From: Oehlia diaphana
Lineage: Eukaryota; Glomeromycota; Glomeromycetes; Glomerales; Glomeraceae
DNA length: 57,302 bases
Direction of reading: 5' to 3'
Assembly: GCA_003833135.1 (NCBI GenBank)
Contig: QZLH01000131.1
Location: 104,658-161,959, forward strand
Shown: in pieces, positions 1 to 10,547 of the stretch
Layout: each line of letters starts with the position of its first letter
How positions within the stretch are numbered: position 1 is the first letter of the stretch
The notes under the pieces: generated by a model
What the model saw: the letters and a program-made list of their open reading frames with translations, nothing else
The model's database searches: none
What the model was told of the DNA's origin: nothing
Translations under genes and position numbers: made by a program

Positions 1-1168
1 TTTGAGAAAAAAAAAATAAATAAATGCATGATGTTGTAATGGTAACACAAATTAAACCGACATTCCCGACTAATCCCGAAATCGTATCACGTGATTTGCC
101 CCCGCTTTAGACGACCTCTAATTTTGGAAGGCAAAAAAAAACTGTCCCTCAGATAAATATAAACAGTGAAAACGCGGTGGGGTGTGATGCAGGTGATGAA
201 TATTATTAGGTCACGTGGGGTGAAAAATTTAGTGGTGTTACTGGGGAAGTGCCCCCAATTATGCTAGTCACCTGATGAAACTTATAGTTATTTAGATCAC
301 GTGATTAAGATTGAGTGTTTTTTCAATTGACAGTGTAAAAAATATGTACAAGTTTAGTTCGTAAAAAATTGAAAATAGTTACAAAAGTACAATCCGACTT
401 TTTTTATCTGTACATAAGAGAATAATATACATAATTAATATTCTAAATGAAAATAACTACATTTAACTGGAAGATTCCCAATATTTCCATATTTGTGAGT
501 GTTTGGGCAGTGAAGTATATATTGGCTCCTGTATGCAAAATCTTAGGTTACACATTATAAAGATTGATTGCACGGATCAAAAATATCTTACCTAAAAGTG
601 TGGAGGTAGACGCGATCCTAGACATATACTGCGCTTGTCACATCACTTATTGGGATTCCCTCCGTTAAGATTATTAGAAATTTTCTCTTAATTAGTAGAA
701 CTACAAATTATTTAAATTTATATTTCTACCTAAAATTTCTTAACTTCCGTGCTAAAAGATGTATTTAACATAAAATATGAATAACATAAAATATAAAATA
801 TTGAAGCAGTTCAGATGATATTTTGCATAATAAATTATACTAATAAAATAAAAATTAAAATACAAATAAAAAGAATTAAAAGCGAGTTGCAGACATTATA
901 ACATGAGCCAGAGCAATGTCATTCATTACGTAATTTCTTAAGGGGAGGGTTAGCAAAAATCAATAAAAATCATGTAGTCAAATATAATCGGATAATGTAG
1001 TTACTCAAAAATTCATATGACGTAAGAAAGTAGTTACCCTTGACATATGAAATACCTACAAACCCTTGAACGTACGGCGAATAAAGAAATTTTTTTCAAA
1101 GGACTGTGACATAGAAATCCGAGCGATAAAAATTGATTCGATGAAAGAAACAGCAAACCATATGTTTT
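1..1168. other. left flank, no gene seen
   Basis: No convincing ORF or spliced gene is visible. Three CACGTG palindromes lie at 88-93, 212-217 and 298-303. A GGTGTTACTGGGGAAGT segment at 233-249 resembles the duplicated promoter segment found upstream of gene A5 (13645 and 14093). This suggests the promoter of another cluster member reaching in from the left, but no coding sequence supports it. The remainder is AT-rich. Confidence 0.4.
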
Positions 1169-2291
1169 TTATTTCTCATCATCCATGATTGAAAATCTTA
1201 AATCGGATCGTCTTTGATTTTTTTGCCGCTTGATACAATTCCAAATTATATGGAATAATGTAATGATCATTTCTGGGTTTGATGATATATTATTAATAAT
1301 ATAATCAATATCATCACTTAAAGTTTGCTACAAATAAAACAAAAATTAATTATAAAAATTAAAAATAAGAATTAAAACATAATAGATTACTAGATTACCC
1401 TGGGTTGTAGGCCAAATGCAATATGCAAAGCCATCTTGATTTGATTTGGTTCATTATTAAATAAGTTATAGGAAGTAAATAATGCTTTTATATAAGTATA
1501 GCCTGCATATTCCAAATATTTAATTAAGCATTTATCAGCTGTTTTCTTATCATTGTTACAATTATTGATATTGCGCTTTTTGGTTTTAATAATTCGAATG
1601 AATTTTTCCAACACATCAGGAGGTATAGTGTTTTGAAAAATTATGCGGCGCAGCAATTGATTATTATATCGATATAACAAAGAGAAACAATTGTTGTTAT
1701 TATATTCATGTGTTCCATGATCATAATTTGAAAATGAAACATTATCTTCATAACTAAATGAACATTTTATAAGTCTTTTATCATCTGTCCATAACCTGTC
1801 TTCTGAAGACTCTGTACGTGCCATCCGCTATGAATAAAGAATTATTGTTATTAAAATAGAATTTACAAATAATCCTATAAAAAGTCATGGCCAATACCTT
1901 AATTGAAAAGTCTCCTCGCTTAGTTTCTGATTGTGGCGCAGAAACTTTATCTAAATAATTGTTTCTTTGAATTATTTCTGGTAGTAGTTCTAATTTTTGC
2001 GCAATCAATGTGAGGAATATCATACAAACCTTGAAATGAAGAACAAAGCTTCTCATATTCTTCACGAACATGGATGCCAGAATTCCAAGCTTCAATAATT
2101 TCTTCAACTTCAGAATCATGTAAAATACGATCCCCCCTTGCCTCTAAATAATGTTGTTTGAAGAGCTGAAAAGGCTCTGAGTTACCAATGATCATAGGAG
2201 GTAAATTCCACGTTAAAAATTGATGATTTGATAACAGAACAATTATATTTTTTTCGGATGTATTTTTGTCAAAATCATATATAAACCTCAT
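1169..2291 (-). CDS. B1: family-B HMG-box-like protein with long C-terminal tail
   Basis: Four exons join in phase: 2291-2030, 1989-1898, 1827-1399 and 1327-1169, giving 313 residues. Exon 1 holds the B signature: a DKN.SEKNIIVL start, FLTWNLPP, then an HMG-like helical core (FQLFKQHYLEA ... EIIEAWN ... REEYEKL). The remaining 225 residues are basic and Asn-rich with no recognised domain. The family is probably HMG-box DNA-binding or HMG-derived, so a nuclear role is inferred. The start ATG is preceded by a TATATAAT box on the minus strand at 2332-2339. It is divergently paired with A1. Intron 1 (40 bp) is very short and is the weakest junction; introns 2 and 3 (70 and 71 bp) are typical. If intron 1 is not spliced, the protein stops at about 114 residues. 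Confidence 0.6.
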
Positions 2292-2570
2292 TTTTCAGTA
2301 AAATTGTTTTTTCGAGTAAAACCTATCTCAAATTATATATAAGAAATTTAACGTTAGTATAACGTTACTCAATAAAGTAGCACAGGATTACAAATGGAAA
2401 TGTCAACCGAAATATAAACTGATATTTTAATAATATCCTTAAAATTTCTATATTAGGAATTGTACAAAAATTAATTACAGAAAGTCATGTGATGTACATT
2501 AAGATATATAAAAAACTCATTCCATTTCTTTCTTGATAACAAAATAATAAATACCTTCCTTATTAATAAT
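2292..2570. promoter_or_regulatory. bidirectional promoter between B1 and A1
   Basis: The 279 bp between two divergent ATGs carries a TATATAAT box facing B1 (2332-2339) and a TATATAAAA box facing A1 (2505-2513, 58 bp before its ATG). Both genes therefore have their own core promoter in one shared intergenic region. Confidence 0.55.
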
Positions 2571-3473
2571 ATGGCAAAAATAAAAATTCTTTTGGATAAA
2601 ACTGAACCGTCGAAAAGGCTACATGTCCTTGCTCTCGACAGTGAGACTCATTGTTACTTGAATGTTAAGATATCCTTTGCTGAGGAATTAGTCAATCGGA
2701 ATTATAAAGATATACTTAATGCGTTTATGATATTTAGAATTGATTTTTGCGATGCATTCAATGAAGCAAAATCAAATGAGAAATTTCGAAAAAAATTGGG
2801 ATCTTTTAAAAACACTTCATTTCTTTGGAAAATTTCACCAAAGGATGTTACAGACGTATACGAGCAAGTTTTTACAGAATTTAAAAAATTGAAACCAAAA
2901 AAACTCAGTTTCATTACTTGCTATCCGCAAGAAAGTAAAAGCAGAGAACTAAACTTCGAAAATTCCGAAGTTACCTACAACCAAGTTAATCAAGTTAATC
3001 TGCGTAACAATATTTTTCTACCAGAAACAGAGAATCCTGTGATTATGCAGGATCAGGATTATTTATCCGATAATATAAATTGCTCGACTTCTCAATCTCA
3101 ATACGACGAACCAGAACTCGATAATTCCGAAACTCTATTAGATATTGATAATAGTAACACAAATGATTTGAATTCAACAATTCAATTTGGAAATACTGAG
3201 GTATCGGATAATATATATAATTTATCGGGTGAATCAAATTACTTAATTCCTCAAGGGCCAGAATTTGATAATTTTGAAACTACACTTGATCAATTTAATA
3301 TTAATATGATTTCAGAGACTAATCAGTTTGATAGTTCTGAAGTTACTAACATAGACTATAATATTCCTCAACTACAATATCTTTCATGCGATAATGCTGC
3401 TTATAATATGGCTTATAATTTGGGTATGAGTTTTTGCGAGTTAAATGATATTTCGAAACTATTATTTACATAA
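2571..3473 (+). CDS. A1: family-A HMG-box-like protein, single exon, 300 aa
   Basis: Residues 1-45 form the A-family N-cap (KIKILLDKTEPS.RLHVLAL). Residues about 50-115 form an HMG-like core: NAFMIFR near the first helix and LWKISPKDV.DVYEQ in the last helices. Such cores are typical of the expanded MATA-HMG family in AM fungi, so sequence-specific DNA binding in the nucleus is a family-level expectation. The tail (about 125-300) is rich in N/S/D/E/Q with degenerate copies of the PE.DNFET.LDQ unit. Unlike A3 and A4, whose tails are split by phase-1 introns, this tail is one uninterrupted ORF. The last 40 residues (IDYNIPQLQYL) resemble the final exon of A3. A TATA box lies at 2505-2513. Confidence 0.75.
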   Translation: MAKIKILLDKTEPSKRLHVLALDSETHCYLNVKISFAEELVNRNYKDILNAFMIFRIDFCDAFNEAKSNEKFRKKLGSFKNTSFLWKISPKDVTDVYEQVFTEFKKLKPKKLSFITCYPQESKSRELNFENSEVTYNQVNQVNLRNNIFLPETENPVIMQDQDYLSDNINCSTSQSQYDEPELDNSETLLDIDNSNTNDLNSTIQFGNTEVSDNIYNLSGESNYLIPQGPEFDNFETTLDQFNINMISETNQFDSSEVTNIDYNIPQLQYLSCDNAAYNMAYNLGMSFCELNDISKLLFT

Positions 3474-4482
3474 ATATTATCTTTCTTTTTTTGAATTTTT
3501 GTAAGGCTGTGAATATTTCGATTCTTCCAGAAGTATGACCTGTTATGAACGACTGAAGTTAATTAACCAACCCATCTTTATTATTATCCAAAAGGATATT
3601 TATTTGCGAATACCTGTTGATTTTCCATTACATAGTCCTTGAATCAAGTGTATGTTTAATTAAATATTAAACAGAGGTTTCTTCTTTTTGTTATTTTTAT
3701 TCATTCAATTATCTAATATATTTGAATTTTGTGAAATTAACATTACGGCAGCATGAATAGATCAGTAAAATTTTATATTCCTACATTTTATTTTATTCAT
3801 AAAATAAAAAAAATTAATATTGTATGTATTGTATGGTTAACACCGAAAGGAGGGGAGGAGGGGGGGGGGGGATGCATTATGTGCAGTATGACAAATTGAA
3901 AAAAACATTATCCAAACTTTTCACCGCGCTTTTAAAAAGGTTTAGATTAGACAAGCTAAAATTCCATTATTAATTTATAAACAAGTTTTATAATATTGAT
4001 GTTTTCAGCTTAAATTTTTATTTTTATTTATTTATTAATTTTTTATTTTTTTTTTTTTTTTATTTATTTTTTTTTTATTTTATTTTTTTTTTGATTAGTA
4101 ATCATAAGAATGTCTTAAATCTAGAAATTTCTTATTTATGATTCTTGAAAATAAAACAATAAAACCCGCTTTAAATTGATGAGTTTAATGATTATTTTGT
4201 AAGACTTATTAACGTGACACGAATTGCTGCGCCACAAACCTTAAAATGATGATATACTGTATATTTTTTTGCGTCCATAGAAATCATAAAAACACGTAAA
4301 TTTACGAAAGAAACACGTGATAAACAAACACCCCTTAAAATTTGCGAAGCTATTTTTTTTTGTACCATCAGAATAACACATGCGAAAACATCCCAAACAT
4401 CCCTCTGAATTTAATTAAATTTGCGAAAAAATCTTCGGCTACGAATTAAGAATTTGCGATTTACGGATTTATGAAATAAAAT
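3474..4482. other. intergenic between convergent A1 and A2; G-run and poly-T tract
   Basis: No gene is seen. A purine strand GGAGGGGAGGAGGG followed by a run of G lies at about 3846-3871 and could form a G-quadruplex. A T-rich tract spans about 4018-4093. A CACGTG lies near 4314. The rest is AT-rich. Confidence 0.5.
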
Positions 4483-5120
4483 TCATTGCATTTTTTTAGA
4501 AGAATTATTGTAGAGTGAGTAATACTCAGAATGATAAGGATCTTCAAATTTTAAAAAAAAAAGTCAATACAAATAACTTGTACAATATAAAAAAAGAATT
4601 ATTTCGTAATGAACGTACCTGAAATTGGGATGACCCCATTTTCCTCTACGTAGTTAAATATTGATTCCATTAAGTCAGAAGGTATAGTAGTATTGATATT
4701 GAGTTGACCACCCGAATTTTTGGTTTCAGCCGTTTTACTGAAATTCTTCTCGTTTTTTTCTGAAGGATCATACATAACAAATTTTTTAACTTTAGGTTTA
4801 AAATTTCTGAAACCTATATAAATATTCTCATATTCGTCTTTTACGTCTTTTGGGGAGTTTTCCCAAAAAAGAGGTATATCTTTAGGAGAATATGAAAATT
4901 GTTTATAATTTTTATTCGATTTCGCCAAACTAAATCCAGAACAGCAATCAATACTAAATATCATGTAAGAATTTAGTATGTCTCTATAGTTACGGTCGTA
5001 AATTTCTCTTGCGGTCGAAATTTTAATACTTAAGAACTTATTATACTTATGGTCAAGGACAAGAATGTTTTTAGAAGGTCCATTCTCATCAAGAAAAATT
5101 GTTGGTAGTGGCTCGACCAT
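4483..5120 (-). CDS. A2: family-A HMG-box-like protein
   Basis: Two exons (5120-4619 and 4541-4483; 77-bp intron, phase 1) encode 186 residues. The HMG-like core is recognisable (NSYMIFSIDC ... LFWENSPKDVKDEYEN), and the N-cap is more divergent (PSKNILVLDHKYNKFLSIKIS). The tail is short and lacks the QPE..FENFE repeat; the last exon adds DPYHSEYYSLYNNSSKK. The donor is TTTCAG|GTACG. Without splicing the ORF ends six codons later, so the second exon is supported only by phase and consensus. A TATATAAATA box on the minus strand lies at 5155-5164. It is paired divergently with B2. Confidence 0.65.
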
Positions 5121-5441
5121 TTCTTATTATCATAAAATATTTTGAGAAACTAATTATTTATATACATGATTAGAATATGCAATTGCATATCGTATAACTT
5201 GCACAAAGCTGCATAATGGCACACATTCACAAAAAAGTTGAAGCCAGGGAATTATATATTTTGTTGTTATAACAATGCGCCTAATTTAGTTGTCTCAGGG
5301 TTAAATGAGAATAAATTTAGTAATCCTTTTAAACATTTTAGATGATCTTTCTATAAACGAATAACAAATCTATTATTTAAATAAACCACGAATTCCTATC
5401 CTTTGAAATAAACGAAAATATTTAATGTATGAGTAGGAATA
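5121..5441. promoter_or_regulatory. bidirectional promoter between A2 and B2
   Basis: A 321-bp intergenic region. TATATAAATA (minus, 5155-5164) serves A2. TATTTAAATAAA (plus, 5374-5385) lies about 60 bp before the B2 ATG and is the best TATA-like candidate for B2. Confidence 0.5.
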
Positions 5442-6020
5442 ATGATCTCTAACTACTCTACTCGAACATTAATAAAATTCGATAAGCATCATAATAGAAA
5501 CATTCTGGTTCTTAAGCCAAATTGCGAATTTTTGATGTGGAAATTTCCTCCAATTATTGCTAATAACAGAAATACAAGACGTTCTAAGAGAAAAAACAGA
5601 GGGGTAAAAAACATAACCGGATTCCAACTTTTTTACCGTCACTATTTAGCAGCTCAAAAAAAATATATGCAAAGACCTATTAGAAACGGAGTTGAACAAA
5701 GCGTGGAAATTCAGAAAATTTGGAAATATGCTGAAAACCAAATTCGTTTTTTATACGAAAAATTAGCTTTTCAGTTAAATTTAGTCAACTATTTAAATAT
5801 ACAAACTTATAGTATCAAAATTTTTTATAATCTTAATAAAAATTTTCACACAAATAAATTAGTTATGAACGAATATCCAGTCTCGACGTATCAGATATAT
5901 AACATTGATATCACTTTTATTCCAAGAATAACCAAAAATAACTCTCAAAGGGATAATCAAGTCTCAAAGGTTTTTCGATTTATTATTCAAATCATCATCA
6001 ACCGTTACAACCGTTACTAA
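5442..6020 (+). CDS. B2: family-B HMG-box-like protein, 192 aa
   Basis: The single ORF carries the B signature: HNRNILVLKPNCEFLMWKFPP (about residues 17-37), a basic linker (RRSKRKNRG), then FQLFYRHYLAAQ ... EIQKIWKYAENQIRFLYEKL as the HMG-like core. Downstream residues are Asn/Ile-rich and share nothing obvious with the tails of B1 or B3, both of which are spliced just after the core. An unrecognised intron or a drifted 3' end is therefore possible. It is divergent from A2 and convergent with A3. Confidence 0.6.
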   Translation: MISNYSTRTLIKFDKHHNRNILVLKPNCEFLMWKFPPIIANNRNTRRSKRKNRGVKNITGFQLFYRHYLAAQKKYMQRPIRNGVEQSVEIQKIWKYAENQIRFLYEKLAFQLNLVNYLNIQTYSIKIFYNLNKNFHTNKLVMNEYPVSTYQIYNIDITFIPRITKNNSQRDNQVSKVFRFIIQIIINRYNRY

Positions 6021-7062
6021 AGCGAATGCGAATGTACAACGTATACAATATGACTACAATAAGCAAATAAGCATTAATTATATACACTATGATTTCACTA
6101 TGGATTTATATTATAGATAAGCATAACTTCCACTATAGATTTTTTAAATACCGCTTCTAAATTTTTTGATGACATTATGACATTTAATTATTATCGTAGT
6201 TTAAACTTTCGAACGTTCGGATATAAGTAAAAAAACATACGTAACTTTTTTGATCGAATCGTAGTTTAAAAACGTCGACATATGTAAGAAAATCATATGT
6301 AAATCGTTTATTTTTATATATTTTTGATGTAACTTTTTTGATGACATTTTATGTAGTATTATCTATAACTTAGTTTATTTCGGTATATTCTTATTTTCGC
6401 TATTTTTTTTTATAAATTTTGGTTTATCTCGTTACGTATTTTAACTTCCCAATTTATTTTATAACCAAATCTTTTTTTCGATTACATGTAAAAATTAAGA
6501 GTTCTAAGATAGCAAGCTTCATATTAACCACAAAATTAAAAATTTTATTACACAAAAATTTAAATATAGATGAAGAGATTCCTAATACAATATTTTGTTG
6601 ATTCTGGTTACTTTTGTAATAATTTACAAAAAGTTTGCAAGCATATTTACTCGCATTACGATCGAAGGGTTATAACTTTCATGAACAACAATGAGAAATA
6701 TTTTTGTTAAGTTATTTAGTCAATGTATAAAATTGTCATCAAAGCGATACTACTTTCTATAATTCTGAAATTTGATAATAGGTTTGTTAGTTTAACGTAC
6801 TCTCGCTTCTCAGTTCTCATGAAATCTTGTATCGCTTTTGCTCCCCATTAATTAACAAAATTTGTCGTTTAATTACAAAAATAATGTGTATATATTATGA
6901 TAAATTTCGATATATTAAATTTACTAAAAATTTTATCTGTTAATTAATATATTGAATTTATAAAGCGTAAAAAATGAACTTAAGAAATATTACTAGATAC
7001 ACATATCTTTATATCTATATATTATATAAATGAGTAAAAATCATAAAATAATTAATTAATTC
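6021..7062. other. intergenic between convergent B2 and A3
   Basis: AT-rich with no gene. Two near copies of CGTAGTTTAAA occur at about 6196 and 6250; a similar phrase recurs in the tandem repeat upstream of A6 (25561-25610). A 60-codon ORF here looks like chance. Confidence 0.4.
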
Positions 7063-8217
7063 TTAATCATATAAAAGTTGCGGAACCGAAAGATTGAATA
7101 TTCCATAATCTTTAATAGATTCATATAGATTAACACGAATCTTTGTAACAAAAATAAAGTAATGTCGGCTTACCTAAATAAACATTATTATATTGAATAA
7201 ATTCTGGTTGAATGAAATTATTTGTCTTATTAAGTGAATTATTTTGACCTAACGTAGCTTCAAAGTTTTCGAATTGAATAGCTTCCGGTTGAGAAACCAA
7301 GTTATTTGAGTCTAAATTAATATAACATCGAAATTTCAAATTTAATGAGGTGTTGGTTGAATTCATCAAATAATGTAAATAATTTCAACATACCTAAGTA
7401 AAACAAATTCCCATTCTCCTCTGCAATACCAATTTTGTCGGGAATAATGTTATTATAACTATCTTGAACTAACGCTGCTTCAAATTGAGTAGCTTCTGGT
7501 TGATAATTCACGTTATTTATAATAATAGAATCGTCAGAATTTTCAAATCGAACTGAGAAACAAAGTTATCATTAATTAATGTTAGGAGAATTAAAAGATT
7601 AAAAAAATAATTAACATACATAAGCACATACCTAAATGAAACAAATTTTCATTCCCTTCTAAAATATTGTTTGCAAAATCAACATTGCCAGTAGATTGAA
7701 AAAAGTGATTAGATGAATTATTTTGGTTCAATATATTTTCGAAATTTTCAAATTGAGTAGTTTCTGGTTGAGAATTAAAGTTGTTGTTGGACGAATCATC
7801 TTGAACCTTGGAATTTTTTAAAATGAGTTTTTCATCGATATTTTTACTCGCATTTTCTTGATATTGAAATGCAATAAAATTTTGATTTATTGGGATTAAT
7901 TTCCTATAATTAATAAAGACCTGTTTATATTCATTTTTAACTTTTTTGGGGGCTTTGGCCCAAAGTGATGAAAAATCTTTAAAACATTCAGAATTTTTAC
8001 GAAAATTTATTTCTGATTTTGCAATTTTAAATGCTTCGTTACAATCAACCATAAAAATCATATATCCATTCTTTAAGGAATCTTTATATTTTCCTATTAT
8101 TTCTTTTGGAGATGATATTTTAATGTTAAAGAATGTATGAGTCTTAAGTGCAAGAGCGACGACGTATAATCGTTCTGAAGAGTCTTCAGTATTCAAGAAA
8201 ATTTGTATTTTTGACAT
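7063..8217 (-). CDS. A3: family-A HMG-box-like protein with duplicated symmetric exons
   Basis: Four exons (8217-7632, 7552-7394, 7311-7174, 7109-7063) join in phase to 309 residues. Exon 1 carries the N-cap (SKIQIFLNTEDSSERLYV) and HMG-like core (NGYMIFMVDC ... LWAKAPKKVKNEYKQ), then one tail repeat ending NENLFHLG. Exons 2 (159 nt) and 3 (138 nt) each begin and end in phase 1 and each encode another copy of the QPEA.QFE(N)FEA.L.Q unit ending YLG, so they look like duplicated modules. Exon 4 encodes DYGIFNLSVPQLLYD, similar to the A1 C-terminus. I chose the ATG at 8217 over 8232 because MSKIQIF aligns with the other family starts. A TATATAAG box lies at 8288-8295 (minus). Confidence 0.68.
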
Positions 8218-8287
8218 TTTTAAAAATTTCATATACTTATTATTTCCGTCTGATGAAGAATATTAATTTTTAATATTGGAGAAGCGA

Positions 8288-8295
8288 CTTATATA
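8288..8295 (-). promoter_or_regulatory. TATA box of A3
   Basis: TATATAAG on the minus strand about 71 bp upstream of the A3 ATG; same position class as the boxes of A1, A2, A4 and A5. Confidence 0.5.
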
Positions 8296-8302
8296 TTCGA
8301 TC

Positions 8303-8597
8303 AAAGATCTGCAAATAATACTACCAAATTAGTTGAAATCAAGTAATTAATGAGGATTAAAGATTCTCTATCCAGCTTGAAAAAAAACACGAAATCCACG
8401 TGACTTTTCATCATCACCTTCGTTTTTCCAATTTATTGTATCAAAATTCTATTCGTCTCGCACTATCTGTCACATGTGCCATAATTTAATTTGCGTAATG
8501 CTGTCATTTTTCAGGTTACGCTAATTAAAGATCTGCAAATTATATTACCAAATTAGTTGAAATCAAGACATTAATGAAAATTAAAGATTCTATATCA
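8303..8597. repeat. duplicated about 70-bp promoter segment upstream of A3
   Basis: Copies at 8303-8372 and 8527-8597 share AAAGATCTGCAAAT, then TACCAAATTAGTTGAAATC, then ATTAATGA..ATTAAAGATTCT. A CACGTG (8397-8402) lies between them. This is a direct duplication of upstream regulatory sequence. Confidence 0.7.
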
Positions 8598-10547
8598 TTC
8601 TGAATTCTACTAATTGAGAATGATCAAGGTAATATAAAAAACATTCCATTTGTTATATTTTTAAAATTTCCAAATTTATCCTACTTTTAATATATATAAA
8701 GGAAGGTTCAAACAGACTCAAAGAATTTTTATTCTTTTATAATTTTCATTACATTGAAACAAATATCATTAATTTGGAACTTCTAATCGAATTAAGCTCA
8801 TTATACGGAACAATGAACCCTTCACGAAAATTGTAAAGATAAAAGTTGAAAATTTTGAATCGGAAACTTGTCAAAGCTTTGAATAATGCAGTCATAATTT
8901 GTCTAAATTACAATGAATTTATAAATTTAATATAAACATATAATGTTATCATAAACTATCTACAAATAATCCGGGATATATAATATTATCTTCTCGGTAC
9001 TTTTGTATTTATTAGTAATATACATGCTGGAACGCTTTTAAATATGGGCGCTATGATATAACATATACTGTAGAACCAAAAGTTAATTAATGTTTACTGA
9101 ATGCTTATTTTATTTTCTTCATAATAAATATTATTGTGGTTCTAGAGTCTAAAACAGATCCAATCGTTTTTTAATTATAATAACAAACCAACAAATTCCT
9201 CGTTACCGCCCACTTACATACAGCAAGCTGCAAGCCAATAGAATAACGATTATTGTTGAAACTTTTAACTGCATTAAATTATGATTCTGAAAACGCACAT
9301 TAACTGTTTAATATTAACCAATTATGCAATTAATTATATCAGTAAAATAGAACAATCTGAGCTATCCATCTTTATTATTCAATTCCTGCAGTACTAACTT
9401 ATTGCATACTATTTCTTTCGCTGTGCGATTAACTGACCACGTCAAAACATTGTATGCTCTGAACATGACACCTATTTACCTTTATGTCGACGGGAGTCAT
9501 GGACGTTGAGCTTTTGTAAAAATTATATACAAAGCATTAAATATCTCGTTAAGTATGAATTAGTTTTCCTTTATTTTAAAGAAAGAAATTTTAAGAATAT
9601 AAATCCAGCTATCACGCATAGTAACACGTTTGTAAAGTTTCATTCAAACTTTATTTTGAGTTTTTCTTTTTTTCCATTATTTAGAAGGAAGGCGGTTTCT
9701 TTCTTTCTTGTTCTTTAGGAAAAGATTGATTTAAATTAAAATTCCTTCTTTTTTACGTTTTGCTTTGGCTTCCAGGATTTTAAAGTAAATTTCAGCTTCT
9801 TATCTAGAAAATGAAAAATTAAATATCGTATAAAATAAATTTTATTACATATCATTACTATATAATACATTTATTGTTAAAATAATACGCAAATAAAAGG
9901 AAAATCATACTTGGTCAAATTAACATGTCAAGCGTACCCCGTTGTTCCACACATAAAAACAAAAATAAAAATAACAATATAATAAGTAAATAAATAATTA
10001 ACTAATTGCTAAATTTAAATAATTTTGATGCATATTTCATATGGTTTTTATGCATATGTGTATGAAATATGACGAAAAAAGTTAAAACGAGTGATGCGAG
10101 GTTCCAAAACCAATATACTAATCAAACTTACGATTAAGATTTGCACGAGTAGTAGTAAACTGAATTTTGAAATTCTTCTGTCCCGCATTCGCAAGTGTAA
10201 TATAATTTTATGTAATATATCGATATATAATTATACTAATTTATGGTGATTCATAATAAACGAAAATAAATTTCTTATTAATAAAAATACAATGGTTCTA
10301 TATCTTAAAAAGAATTAACTTAAATATTTATCCATATCGTGAATTATTTTTTTTCTAATATTACGATGTTACGAATTCATTATTGGATTATTAACATTAT
10401 TAACTAACCTTAATCATTCATATACTTATTATTCATATATTATATATCAAATTGTGCTATAATATTAAAACATATTGCATGTTGAATCATTCATATATTG
10501 CTTACTTTACTATATTGTGTAAGAAATCTGTACGAATTTGTGTAACG
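8598..10547. other. intergenic upstream of A3, with orphan plus-strand TATA box
   Basis: A strong TATATATAAAGG (8691-8702, plus strand) points away from A3, and an ATG at 8813 gives only a 7-codon ORF. The layout mirrors the divergent pairs but no B gene follows. The remaining sequence to 10547 is AT-rich with no gene; ORFs near 9506 and 10452 start on non-ATG codons or lie antisense to A4. Confidence 0.4.

Noticed and set aside
9506..9718. 70-codon plus-strand ORF
   Set aside because: Non-ATG start, low-complexity Phe/Ser/Lys translation, no similarity to either HMG family.
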